Positions 53,107 to 64,000 of a DNA stretch of 64,000 nucleotides are shown one piece after another. Origin of the DNA: Paragordius varius. Taxonomy: Eukaryota; Nematomorpha. Position numbers and translations under genes: made by a program. Location of the stretch: contig OZ176058.1 in assembly GCA_964247055.1 (NCBI GenBank), positions 558,001 through 622,000 on the forward strand, read 5' to 3'. The notes beneath the pieces are model-generated. The model was not told the DNA's origin and did no database searches. It saw only the letters and a program-made list of their open reading frames with translations. Numbering within the stretch: the first letter of the stretch is position 1; each line of letters starts with the position of its first letter.

Positions 53107-55195
53107 AATATAAACTATAATTTTTTAATTTTATTAATTTTTTAATTTTTTTAAATTTTTTTTTTATTTTAATATTTTTATTTTAAAGTCCTGCCTCGAA
53201 TTAGAAAAAATAGATTTGTTAACTTTCAATGAAAGTATTAATAAATATAAACTCTATTAAAATATTAATTATATTAATATTTTTCTTGATATAAAATTTT
53301 TTATTATATAGTTGCACAATATATTTTTTTACAAAATTTTTATTTTTTTTTATTTTTTTAATTATTTCATTATTAATATTTAAAAGTATGAATAAAATAT
53401 ATTATTTTGATTAAAATATATTTTGAAAAAATATATTTATAAAAAAAATATATTTTAAATAAAATTTTTTTAAATTTTTTAAAAATTTTTTATTTTTACA
53501 GTCCTGTCTAGAATTAGAAAAAATAGATTTGTTAACTAATGAAAATTTTTTGAATTTAATCTCAAAAATCTAATTTTTAAATATTTTTTGAAAAAAATAT
53601 TCTTGATATTTTAAAATTTTACTAAAATATATATTAAGGAAAATATATATATATATATATATATATAAAGGAATTTTTCAATTATTTTCTTAATATCCTA
53701 AATTTTTTAAATAATAATTACTTGAAAAATATATTTTCAAAAAAAAAATTTAAATTTTTTTTATTTTTTATTTTACATTATTTATTAGTAATTTTAAAAT
53801 TATGAATAATATATATATTATTTTAAATATATATATATAATTTAATTAATTTTTATATTTTAAAAAAAAATTATTAATATTTTTTATTTTTAATTTTTTT
53901 TTTACAGTCCTGCCTAGAATTAGAAAAAATAGATTTATTAACTTTCAATGAAAGTTTATATAAATCAAACTCCATTAAAATATTAATTTTCTATTTAAAA
54001 ATAAATTTTTTTAATTTATTATTAATATTTAAAAGTACGAATAAAATATATTATTTTTAACTTATATATTTTTTAATTTTTAATAATTTAAATTTTTTTT
54101 TGATAAACTAAAATTTTTTTTTATTTTTATTTTATAGTCCTGCCTAGAAAAAAAATAGATTTGTTAACTTTCAATGAAAGTATGTTGAATTCAATCTCAA
54201 AAAATTACATTTTCATAATTTATATTTTCTAAACATATTTTAAAAATTTACCAAAACTTATATTCAAACAAAAATATATATATTTAAAATAATTCCATAA
54301 AATTTTTTTGATAAGCTAAAATTTTTTATTAGGTAAATACTTATAAAACATATATATTTTTCAAAAAATTAGATTTTAATAAATCTTTTAATATTTTAAT
54401 TTTATAATTTTTCAAAGTTTTACTAAGATATATATATAAATTATAATATATATTTTTTAATATAATAATTTTATAAAATTTTATATTTTAAAAAAAAAAT
54501 TTAAATTTTTTTTTTATTTTTTTTACAGTCCTGCCTTGAATTAGAAAAAATAGATTTGATAACTTTCAATGAAAGTATGTTGAATTTAATCTCAAAAATT
54601 ACATTGAAAATTTTTCCTTTAAATATATTTTATTTATAAAGCGATTTTTTTAGTTTTTCGAATAATTTTTTTAGTTTTTTTATTAATATATCCATATGAT
54701 ATGTATATATATTTGATATATTATTTCCTAATATAATATAATATATTTTTCAAAATTTTGTTAAAATATATATATATATATATATATATTTATAATTTAT
54801 AAAAATAAAATAATTTGTATTTTTTAATATATTTGAATATACTTTTTAATAATTTTATTAAATATATTTTTTTATTTTAAAAAAAAATTTATTAATAAAT
54901 ATTTTAATTTATTTTACAGTCCTGCTTAGAATTAGAAAAAATAGATTTGTTAAATTACAATGAAAGTATGTTGAATTTAATCTCAAAAAATTACATTGAA
55001 ATTTTCCTTTAAATATATTTTATTTATAAAGTGTTTTTTTAGTTTTTCGAATAATTTTAATTTTTTTATCAATATATACATATGATATATATATATATAT
55101 ATATGTTTTTGATATATTATTTCCTAATATAATATAATAGATTTTTCAAAATTTTGCTAAAATATATATATATATATTTAGGTATATATATATAT

Positions 55196-55228
<33 letters not shown>

Positions 55229-58200
55229 TATATTAATAATTTTAAACTTATATATTCTGAATTATGTTTTTATAATTTTTTAATTTTAATTTTTTTTTAT
55301 TTTTTTTATTTTTTTTACAGTCCTGTCTCGAATTAGAAAAAATAGATTTGATAACATTCAATGAAAGTATGTTGAATTTAATCTCAAAAAATTACATTGA
55401 AACCGATACGCCATTTGTAATATCAGCTGATATCTCAGGTGATTGGCCGTGCATGAATGCTACAAATGCCCTCCACCTCAAAACATTGGCAGATTTGGGC
55501 AAGGTTTATTATGGTTTTTTTATAGAAATTAATTTTCAATTTATTTTTTTATAGAAATTTAATTTTTATTTAAATTTTATAGTTTTTATGATTTCCTAAA
55601 ATATCATTTAATTTTAATTTTTATTTCAATATTCATGATTTTTAAATTTATAATATTTTTGAAAAATTTTATTTTGTCAAATATTTTATGAATTTATTTT
55701 TAGATTTATTTGATTTATTTAAATTTTTCTAATTTTTAAATTAATTATATTTTATAATTTTTGAATATGATTTCTGTTGATTCATATCTCTCTAAGTTTA
55801 AGAATTATAAAACTGTTTTAGAAATCTAGGTTTTTTTAGACCTTCGCAATATAATGAATCTTTGATGCATTATAATTTTTATTTTTTTTGTAAAAGTTTT
55901 TTTGGTGTTTAAAAAATTAAATTTATATAGAATTTAATATTGAAAAAAGATATAAAAATATGGCTATGTATACCATTTACAATTCAAACTCACCCTCGAA
56001 CAAATCAAATTTACCCTTGAACATTTTCAAATTCACCCCAAAAATAAATTATGTTTTTAGGCTAATATAACTTATCATTCATATGAAATATATTTTTACT
56101 AATATTTTTTCAGCATTAAATTAATTTTGAACAAAATTTCCTATCCTAAATATACCATTTACAGTTCAAATTCACCCTTAAACAATTCAAATTCACCCTT
56201 GAACAATTCAAATTCACTCTTGAACTATTCAAAATCACCCTAGAAGAAATTATGTGTTTTTTAAGATTAAAAATTACCTATATTTTTTTATATTTTAAAA
56301 AAATAAATTACCTGTAAATTATATATAATAGTGAAAAAATAATAAACTATGCCATCAGAATATATTTTATATTAAGATGAGTTATATTAGCTGCCCGAAA
56401 ACACATAATTTATTTTTAGGGTGAATTTGAATTGTTCAAGGGTGAATTTGTATTGTTCAAGGGTGAATTTGAATTGTAAATGGTATATATTAAAAATAAA
56501 GGTATTTTTAATCTAAAAATAACACCTATTTTATTTTAGGGTGATTTTGAATTGTTCAATGATAGATTTGAATTCAAAGGTAAATCTAAACTGTAAATGG
56601 ATGGTATTATAATTTGCAGCAATAACATTTTTATCAAAAAAAAGAACGAAAACTTAACTATTTTTACCCCAAAAATCATATCAAAACTGTTTTTTTACAA
56701 ATTTCAAACAATGAATTCTTATATTTTAATAAATCCGTTTTAAAAAGTATTTCTTAGGGTTTCAGTTTCTGAATTCTTAAATATTTATTACATTTACCTT
56801 TATAAATATATTGTAAATGTAAAAATTTAAAGACAAATTTTTATTTTTCAAATAGATTATATTTTCTTAAACTGAATTTTTTAGATATAACTCACGATTT
56901 TAAATTGCAAAATATGAAATTAAAATGGAATATATAAAAATTATAAATTAAATGTCATATAAAAAAGGTATGGTTGTATTTTGATAAATAATATTTTAAA
57001 ATAAAATTAATATTCAGATTATTTACAATAATTTATATATTATTTTAAGACATTAACAGTTATATATATGATATTTATTCCTGAAAAATTAAATTAATTG
57101 AAAATCTATTTTAATATCTTAAAAAACAAAAAAAAAATTTTTTTTAAAAAGAAATATTTTTTGTTTTTTAGGATATTAATAAAAAATAATTTAATTAATA
57201 AAAATTTTCTTTATTTTTTTGAATTTTTTCTAATTAATTCGAATAAATAATATTTTAATAAAATAAATAAAAATTAATATATTTATTATCAAAAATATTT
57301 TATTTTATTAAATTATTTTTAAAATTTCTTTTTTAGTTTTTGATCAATAACCCTGAAATAGGCAGAAATAATATAAATTTTATTAATCTTATATATTTAT
57401 GGTTTTAGTAAATAAATACTTTAATTTTTATTCAGTTTTGGACTTATATAATTTTTAAATACAAAATATAAATATAAAAATTTTTCTATTATTTTAATGA
57501 TTTTATTTAGAAATAATATTACTTTTTTATGGCAGATATGTTATTATAATCTAATATTGTTTAAAATCAATGTTTTATAATAATTTTTCCTGATTTTAAT
57601 ATTTTTAGTATATTATTTGCAAAAATATTTTTACTAAAAAATAATTAAACATTATTTAATATTTTACTAAAAATTCGAAATATTGAATAAAATTATTAAT
57701 TAACATTTCTCATAAAATTTAATTTGCGATCATAAAAAATCATTTTAATTAAATAAAATCTAATAATAATTAATATATTTTTTTTAGAGATAATTACAAA
57801 TTATATTAACCTTATATTTTTATGGTTTTATTAAATAGTTTTTTAATTTAATTATATTTTATTTATTATATTATTTTTGGGTAAATATATCATATATATA
57901 TATGTAAATATATCATATATATATATGTATATATATATTACAAAAATATTTAAAATAATTCTATTTATAAAATTTTTTCAAAATCTATATTTTTTGATTT
58001 TTGATCAGTTACCCTAAAATAGATAAGGGGAAAAATTATTTAGAATTATATAAATTTTTTCAAAAAAAATTTTTAAATAACAAAATTGAGAAAAAATATT
58101 TTGTGGTTTTCCAAGATACAATTAATTAATAATTGAGTTTTTTTTTGATTTTTACAATATTTTATTGTAATTTTTTTACTTTTAATTAATTAAACTAATA

Positions 58201-61200
58201 TTTTAACTAAATATAATAAATTAATATATTTTATTTAAGAAATATTTTATTTAAATTATTTTTATTTTATAAATATATTTTAGTTTTTAACCAACAACCC
58301 TGAAATAGATAGGGTTTTGATTCGGTTTTACATTATTTTTAACAATTTTTTTACTTTTAATTAATTCAAATAAATATTATTTCAATTCTATTTAAATATT
58401 TTATTTTATCATTTAATTTATTTTATAAAATTGTATTTTAGGCAGAAATAATTTCAAATCTTATTAATTCAATAAAAAATTTTGAAAATAATATTTTATC
58501 GTAATCCTACATAAAAATTTAATTAATAATTGGATTATTTTTTTCTTTATTTTTATTAAATTTTTTTTACTTTTAATTAACTCAATTCAAATACACTAAT
58601 AATTAAATTAAAAAAATATAAATTAATTTAAAAATATTTTTAATAAAAAAAATATTTTATTTTAATCTATTTAAATTTTTTCAAAATTTATATTTTAGTT
58701 TTTGATCAATAACCCTGAAATAGATGGCGGAGATATATGTTCGTTTAGTTCAAACATTCATACCAAAGGAAAAGATCCATTTGATTTAAGAACAAAAATT
58801 TTAAACTCTGAAACTAATCAAAACTTGAAATTTTACGCAAATTGGTAATTATTAATCATTTAATTTTTTTTAAATTTATTTTATAAATATATAAATATTT
58901 TAAAAAATTTAGATATTTTAAATTAATTTATTTTTTGTATTTATTTAAATTAATTTATTTTTTATATACATAAATTTTATGCAAATTGGTAATATTTTTT
59001 AAATTTTAAAATTTAGGAAATTATAATTTTTATTTAAATTTATAATTTTCAACTTCTTAATTTAAATATTAATTTATTCATTTTTAGAATTAATCAAAAA
59101 ATTATTAAATTTGAATTAAGAACAAAAATTTTGAACCCTGAAACGAATCAAAACTTTTATGCAAATTGGTAATTATATATTTTTAAAAATTAAATTTAAA
59201 ATTTAATTTATTTAATTTAAATTTATTTGATATTAATTTATATTTATTTTTTATATTTATTTAAATTTCAATCAGAAAAATTGGGTTTTTTAAACTGATT
59301 TCGATTTGAGAACAAAAATTTTAAACCCTGAAACAAATCAAAACTTAAAATTTTACGCAAATTGGTAATTATTTTTTAAAATTATTTATAATTTATTCAT
59401 ATTTTTAAAAATAATTTATTTTTTAATTAAATTTAGAATTTTCAACTTTTTGATTTTAAATTAATTTTATTTTTTATATTTTTAGAATTTTATTCAGAAA
59501 AATTTATTAAACCGTGAATTTAAATTAATTTAAATTAATTTATTTTTTATATATTTTTTAAAACTTTAATTATAAAATTTATTAAATTTGATTTAAGAAC
59601 AAAAATTTTAAACCCTGAAACGAATCAAAACTTGAAATTTTAGGCAAATTGGTATATATAATTTTAAAAATTAATTCTTGAATATTTAAATTTTTTAAAT
59701 TTAATTTATTTTTTATATTTATAATATTTTTAAAAAAAATAATTTTTTAGGTATTTCTTAATGAAGGTTAGTTATCAAATAAGTTTTAATCTTTTATATT
59801 TTTAATTTTTAAATAATTTATTTTAAAGTAATACTTTATTTCAATTAAAAAATTAGGGTTTTTAAGTTAAATTTGATTTAAGAACAAAAATTTTAAACCC
59901 TGAAACGAATTAGAACTCGAAATTTTCCGCAAATTGGTAATTCATATTTATAAAAATAAATTTTTTATAATTAATAAATAATAATAATTTTTAATTAAAT
60001 TTAAATTGATTTATATTTTTATATTTATTTAAATTTATTTATTTTTTATATATATAAAATAAATTTTTAAACAAAAAAATTTATTAAATTTGATTTAAGA
60101 ACTAAAATTTTAAACCCTGAAACAAATCAAAACTTGAAATTTTACGCAAATTGGTAAATATTTTTTAAAAAAATTTTTTTTATATTTATAAATAATAATA
60201 ATTTTTATTAAAAAAGGTGTTTTATTACGATTTTTAGTTATTAAATTAATTTATTTTTTATATATTTCAGAATTTTCAATGAAAAATTTATTATTATATA
60301 ATTTTTTTATGATTTTAATCAAAAAAATTTATTAAATTTGATTTAAGAACAAAAATTTTAAATCCTGAAACGAATCAAAACTTAAAGTTTTACGCAAATT
60401 GGTAAATATTTTTATTTAAAAATTATTTTGATAAATAAATATATATATATATATATATATATAAATATTTTAAAAACTAATTTTTAGGTATTTTATTATG
60501 ATTTTTAGTTACTATTAAGTTTCAATTTTTATAATTACATATATTAATCTAAATTGTTTAGTTATTTTAAATTTTTTCTATAAGAACTAAAATTTTAAAC
60601 CCTGAAACAAATCAAAACTTGAAATTTTACGCAAATTGGTAATAATTTAATTAAAAAATTTTTTTTTATAATTTATAAATAATAATAATAATTCAAATTT
60701 ATAATTTTTAACTTTTTAATAATATTAATTTTTTTATATTTATTTAAATTTATTTATTTTTTTTATATATAAATTTTTAATCATTTAAGAACTAAAATTT
60801 TACCTGAAACAAATCAAAACTTAAAATATTACGCAAATTGGTATATAAATTTTCAAAATTTATTTAAAATAATTTATAAATTTATTTAGATTTATTTATA
60901 TTAATTTATTTTTTATATATATTTTAAAACTTTAATTATAAAATTTATTAAATTTGATTTAAGAACAAAAATTTTAAACCCTGAAACGAATCTAAACTTG
61001 AAATTTTATGCAAATTGGTAATTTTTTTAATAAATATTCATTTTTTTATTAAATTTAATTAAATTATTTTATATTTTATATATTTATTTATTTTTTTAAA
61101 TATTTTATTTATTATTTAAATCAAAAAAATTTATTATTATATAATTTTTTTATGATTTCAATCAAAAATATCTATTAGGTTTTTAAGCTAAATTTGATTT

Positions 61201-64000
61201 AAGAACAAAAATTTTAAATCCTGAAACTAATCAAAACTTGAAATTTTATGCAAATTGGTATTTATTTTTTATAATTTTTTAAAATATTTATATATATATA
61301 AATATATATATATATTATTTATAATATATTTTTAATTTAAATAATTTATTTTTTGTCTATTATTATTAAAATTGAAAATATTGGGTTATTAAAGCTAAAT
61401 TTGATTTAAGGACAAAAATTTTAAACCCTGAAACGAATGAAAACTTAAAATTTTACGCAAATTGGTAATTATTTTATGTTTAAATTTATTTAAAATAATT
61501 TTTAAAAAATTATTATTTTGAAAAATTAATTTATTTTATCATTATTTTTAATTATTAAATTAATTTTCATTTTTTTTATTTAGAATTTTAATCAAAAAAA
61601 TATTATTTAATCAAAAAAAATTATTTTCGTAAGAACAAAAATTTTAAACCCTGAAACAAATCAAAACTTGAAATTTTATGCAAATTGGTAAATATTTATT
61701 TTTAAAAATTAATTTTATAGTTATTAAGGCATTTTTAAAAAAATTTTGAATTTATTTAAATTTATTAAAAATTTATTTTTTAGATATTTTATTATGATTT
61801 TTATAATTTTTAATTTTTTCATTTAACAACCTAATTTTAAATTAAAATTTTATAGAAATCGGTAATTATTTTAATAATAATTTTAATTTTTTATTTATAT
61901 TTTCCTTCTTATATAGAATTTTTGAAAAAAATATTTAAATTAAGCTTTATATATATATAATGTGTATAATCTTAATCAAAAAACTTATTTGTATTAAAAA
62001 TTTGGTTTTTAAACTGATTTTGATTTAACAACAAAAATTTTAAACCCTGAAACTAATCAAAACTTGAAATTTTACGCAAATTGGTATTTATTTTTAATAA
62101 CTAATTTTTTTTATAATAATTTCTAATTTTTTATTTAAATTTAATTTATTTTTAATATAGATTTTTATCTAAATTAATTTATTATTATATACTTTTTAAG
62201 AAATTTAATTCGAAAAAATTTATTAAATTTGGCTTAAGAACAAAAATTTTAAACCCTGAAACTAATCAAAACTTGAAATTTTTGCAAATTGGTAATTATA
62301 TATTTATAAAAATTAAATTTATTTTATATTTTAAAAAAAATTTATATTTATTTAAATATTTTGAAAAATTATTTTTTTATATATTTTTATAGAATTTTGA
62401 TCAGAAAAAATGGGGTTTTTGTAAAGTATTACTTTATGACTTTAATTTAAAACTCTTTGGTTTTTAAGCTAAATTTTATTTAAAAACATAAATTTAAAAC
62501 TGTAAAACTAATCAAAAATTAAAATTTTAAGCAAATTGGTATCATAATCTATTATTTATTATAAAATTTTAATTTTTGATAATTTATTTAAAATTAATTT
62601 ATTTTTATATATTTTTGTTAGATTTAAATTAAAAAAATTATTTTTAAATTATTTTATTATGACTTTTAAATTTTGCATTTTTAAGCTAAATTAGATTTAA
62701 AAACATAGATTTTAAACCCCGAAACGCAAATTGGTATTTATATTTTAAAAATTAATTATTGTAATTATAATTTTTTAACATATTAAAAAATAATTTAGGT
62801 ATTATATTATAATTTTAAGTTTTAATTTTATAATTTAAAAATTAATCTAGATTTTTCAGATATTATTCATTTTTTTCATTTAACCGTGAAATGAATCAAA
62901 ATTTGAAATTTTAAGCAAAAAGGTAATTATTTTTTATTATTAAGTTAAAATTATTTTTTAAAAGTGACTAAAAATTTAAATAATATAGGTAATTTTCATG
63001 ATATTTCAGATATTCTAATATATTACAGGAATGAAATTATACGGACAAAACGTAAAAATATTTTTTTCTAAAACACAACCCAACCATACTTTAATCTTAA
63101 TTTTTTTTATATTGTTTCAAATTACAAAGTATTATAGAAATGTTAATTGGTAACTTAATTAATCATATATTTTACAATTGTAATAAAATATTTTTTATAG
63201 GATAAATAAGGTTTAAAAAAGTATGGGGTTGTATTTTGAAAAAAAAGTTTGTCTTTATATTTTTATATTTTTCCTCTCGTATAATTTTTACTGCAAAATC
63301 AATTTAACTTTTTTAATATTCTCTTGAGATATATTGAAATCAATTAAATTATTTATAGATTAGAAAGATATGTTTTTTATTATTTTTAAAATAAATTTAA
63401 ATAAAATCTGATAAATTTTTTAAATATTTTAAATAATATTTATCAATTTTATCCTTCATTAAATATCTATATTTCAATATTTTTCTAAAATTAATGATTT
63501 ATTTTTTAAAATTTAAATATTTTTTTTTAAATTAAATTAAAATTATATTTAGGGTTAATTGTGATAAAACAACAGGCAAACTTTATCGAAAGCTATTTAC
63601 ACGATATTTTCCCTCCTATTTGGAATTTTAATTTTTTAATTTTTTAAAAATATTAATATTTTCATAATTATCAATAATTATATGTTCTTACCAAAAAAAT
63701 TTAGTAAATATATAATTAATTAAATAATTATTTTACTTTTTTAATCATAAGATATTCTAAAAATATTAAATTTTTTAAACATTACATTATAAAAAATTTA
63801 TTTTTTACATAATAATTTACTTTATTTCTTATTTATTAATATTATTAATCAAAATTTTTGATTATAAAATTAATTTTATAAAATTTAAAATTTACAAATA
63901 TCTTTTTTAAATTTAAATTTTACTTTTTAAAATAAAATAATTTAAAATAAATTATAATTTTTAGGGTTAATTGTGAAACAACAAGCAAACTTTATCGAAA
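45887..64000 (+). CDS. Type II membrane protein, probable cupin/JmjC-like family, 3' partial
   Basis: Five coding segments in phase. Exon 1 starts at ATG 45887 and encodes a ~200-residue cytoplasmic part, then one membrane segment (KMAIYIVITVAIYAALY). The lumenal part begins LPIYDWTYLYDNNCIIENPL and has a Cys pair (ENCQSC). It continues ETDTPFVISADISGDWP, which resembles the 'grPvVvtda..nWpa' entry of cupin_8/JmjC-type hydroxylase folds, and FYANWVNC, which resembles a Trp-Asn-Cys stretch I recall from invertebrate uncharacterised membrane proteins of that type. Iron-binding residues would lie beyond the window and cannot be judged. Homology is from memory and moderate. The gene's introns carry the exon-end arrays described below. 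Confidence 0.55.
46709..46780 (+). CDS. Possible alternative terminal exon
   Basis: Follows exon 1 after 87 bases, acceptor TTTTTTGTAG, phase 0. Adds 23 residues (EPTYFQSKMNISGCDEGFPI KIT) and stops at TAG. Including it would give a short membrane isoform without the lumenal domain. No support beyond phase and acceptor. Confidence 0.25.
   Translation, partial: EPTYFQSKMNISGCDEGFPIKIT
46775..47038. mobile_element. hAT-like MITE relic
   Basis: TTAGCGGGCCCGTTTATATA at the left (with a (TA)n tract), TTAGATACCCCTGGG at the right, and AAAATGCAAATCTAACAA inside. Related to 8791 and 26745. In intron 1 of the cupin-like gene. Confidence 0.6.
47281..47569. mobile_element. Family B MITE
   Basis: ATATACCATGTTCAAATTCA left, TTGAATTGTAAATGGTATA right; intron 1 of the cupin-like gene. 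Confidence 0.78.
47580..47835. mobile_element. Family A MITE relic
   Basis: ATATAAGGACAAAATTTAAA and CCAGCCATACCTTTAC on the left, ATTATGGCTGTTAGTTAG on the right; both termini lost. Confidence 0.5.
47855..48142. mobile_element. Family A MITE
   Basis: TACAGTAAAAATTGAAATTA left, TAATTTCAGTTTTTACTGTA right. Confidence 0.85.
48395..48502. mobile_element. Family A MITE, right half
   Basis: AAAATGTATGGTTCCCTTTT then TTTGCCTGTAATATTTCAAT and TTTTATTGTA; about 70 bases before exon 2 of the cupin-like gene, followed by a second terminus-like ATTACTGTAA. Confidence 0.6.
48575..48673 (+). CDS. Cupin-like gene exon 2
   Basis: Acceptor ATATTTTTAG, donor TGTCAA|GTATTT, 33 codons, phase 0 both ends. Reads TLPIYDWTYLYDNNCIIENP then LYEPPKPSEENCQ. 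A family A MITE 3' end lies ~20 bases upstream of the acceptor. Confidence 0.8.
49077..49355. mobile_element. Family A MITE
   Basis: TACAGTAAAAATTGAAATTA left, TTATTTCAATTTTTACTGTA right; immediately precedes the exon 3 array. Confidence 0.82.
49586..55320 (+). repeat. Array of 16 partial copies of exon 3 acceptor end
   Basis: Copies start at about 49586, 49877, 50274, 50621, 50956, 51292, 51631, 52040, 52447, 52726, 53189, 53502, 53908, 54138, 54529 and 54920, then the full exon at 55321 (mean spacing ~360). Each carries a T-rich tract, usually AG, then ~45-60 exon bases beginning TCCTGCC and running to CAATGAAAGTATGTT. Intronic stretches between copies are related but drift in length, and many hold (TA)n. 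Fourteen of 16 keep AG. Copies run straight into intron with no full exon body. Confidence 0.93.
55321..55503 (+). CDS. Cupin-like gene exon 3 (complete copy)
   Basis: Acceptor TTTTTTACAG, donor GGGCAAG|GTTTAT, 61 codons, phase 0 both ends. Reads SCLELEKIDLITFNESMLNL, then ETDTPFVISADISGDWPCMN and HLKTLADLGK. It is the last and only full-length member of a 17-member array of its own 5' end. Confidence 0.85.
55968..56607. mobile_element. Family B MITE, outer copy of a nested pair
   Basis: Left end TATACCATTTACAATTCAAA with 21-base units at 55968-56070; right end TAAACTGTAAATGGATGGTA at ~56607. The middle is occupied by a younger copy. Confidence 0.75.
56151..56488. mobile_element. Family B MITE, inner copy
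   Basis: TATACCATTTACAGTTCAAA left, GAATTGTAAATGGTATA right; three to four 21-base units on each side. Complete and the younger of the nested pair. Confidence 0.85.
56608..57336. other. Intron 3 of the cupin-like gene, left part
   Basis: AT-rich filler with a decayed family A MITE; no gene seen. Confidence 0.5.
56815..57000. mobile_element. Family A MITE relic
   Basis: TGTAAAAATTTAAAGACAAA on the left and AAAAAGGTATGGTTGTATTT on the right; no termini. Confidence 0.5.
57337..58698 (+). repeat. Three upstream copies of exon 4 acceptor end
   Basis: Copies of the exon start (TTTTTGATCAATAACCCTGA and the next ~10 bases) begin at about 57337, 57997 and 58284, before the full exon at 58699. The first and third keep TTTTAG; the second has lost AG. 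A GGCAGAAATAAT segment following the first copy recurs at ~58441, showing the duplication included intron. Confidence 0.85.
58699..58844 (+). CDS. Cupin-like gene exon 4 (complete copy)
   Basis: Acceptor TATTTTAG, donor AATTG|GTAATT, phase 0 to 2. Reads FLINNPEIDGGDICSFSSNI, then GKDPFDLRTKILNSETNQNL and KFYANW. Flanked upstream by three copies of its start and downstream by about 17 copies of its end. Confidence 0.85.
58845..62925 (+). repeat. Array of ~17 copies of exon 4 donor end
   Basis: Copies end (base before GT) at about 59168, 59364, 59651, 59936, 60153, 60401, 60638, 60840, 61017, 61257, 61464, 61687, 62083, 62291, 62538, 62733 and 62922, with one very decayed at ~61860. Each holds ~65 exon bases from GATTTAAGAACAAAAATT to GCAAATTG, then GT. 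Most encode DLRTKILNPETNQNLKFYAN, where the full exon has Ser in place of Pro. Later copies are more decayed. Confidence 0.93.
63024..63295. mobile_element. Family A MITE
   Basis: TACAGGAATGAAATTATACG left, CGTATAATTTTTACTGCA right; separates the exon 4 tail array from the exon 5 copies. Confidence 0.8.
63553..63629 (+). CDS. Cupin-like gene exon 5 start, first copy
   Basis: After ATTTAG, joined in phase 2 to exon 4, it reads (W)VNCDKTTGKLYRKLFTRYFP and SYLEF before a stop, with no donor. It is therefore probably a partial duplicate, with the functional exon further downstream. Confidence 0.5.
63965..64000 (+). CDS. Cupin-like gene exon 5 start, second copy (cut by window)
   Basis: After TTTTTAG the same start recurs, one codon shorter: (W)VNCETTSKLYRK. 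The window ends inside it, so I cannot tell whether this is the full exon or another array member. Confidence 0.55.

Noticed and set aside
55154-55336. Open frame of Tyr/Ile repeats
   Set aside because: Translation of a (TA)n tract leading into the exon 3 acceptor.

Overview
This is a very AT-rich stretch of animal nuclear DNA, read by eye as roughly three quarters or more A+T. Genes are split into many short exons by introns full of small DNA transposons. One gene is unmistakably junctophilin, a metazoan family, so the source is an animal, most likely an AT-rich invertebrate bilaterian. The species cannot be told from the window. The standard code fits: exons join in phase, and TAA ends two of the three genes.

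Layout. (1) 1-32843, + strand: one junctophilin gene with 23 exons in the window. Splice phases agree at every junction, giving 2082 codons plus stop, ending in a C-terminal membrane anchor. Its 5' end lies upstream of base 1. (2) 32844-37483: intergenic, repeat-filled. (3) 37484-42900, - strand: the last eight exons (367 residues) of an unrecognised gene, also phase-consistent. (4) 42901-45886: upstream ends of two divergent genes, plus transposon relics. (5) 45887 to the window end, + strand: the 5' part of a type II membrane protein. It probably belongs to a cupin/JmjC-like family with an N-terminal membrane anchor, and it continues past the window.

The most unusual signal is a recurrent architecture. 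Short pieces of DNA that straddle a splice site (the end of an exon plus adjoining intron) are tandemly amplified next to the real exon. In the cupin-like gene the acceptor end of exon 3 is present 17 times (16 partial copies, then the full exon at 55321). The donor end of exon 4 is repeated about 17 times downstream of the full exon (58844 to about 62925). The exon-4 acceptor end has three upstream copies, and the exon-5 acceptor end appears at least twice. In junctophilin the same pattern occurs at lower copy number at exons at 7961, 16112 and 31520, and at the end of 9850-9963. Exonic parts of the copies look better preserved than the intronic parts, and nearly all keep AG or GT.

Mobile DNA: a Tc1/mariner-type MITE with long inverted repeats (family A, over 25 copies or fragments), a MITE with 21-base satellite-like repeats inside its ends (family B, about 11), a palindromic MITE (family C), several hAT-derived elements including one with a perfect 8-base target duplication (13923-15635), and one LINE 3' end. 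Several MITEs abut splice sites. I saw no rRNA, tRNA, CRISPR or virus-like element.
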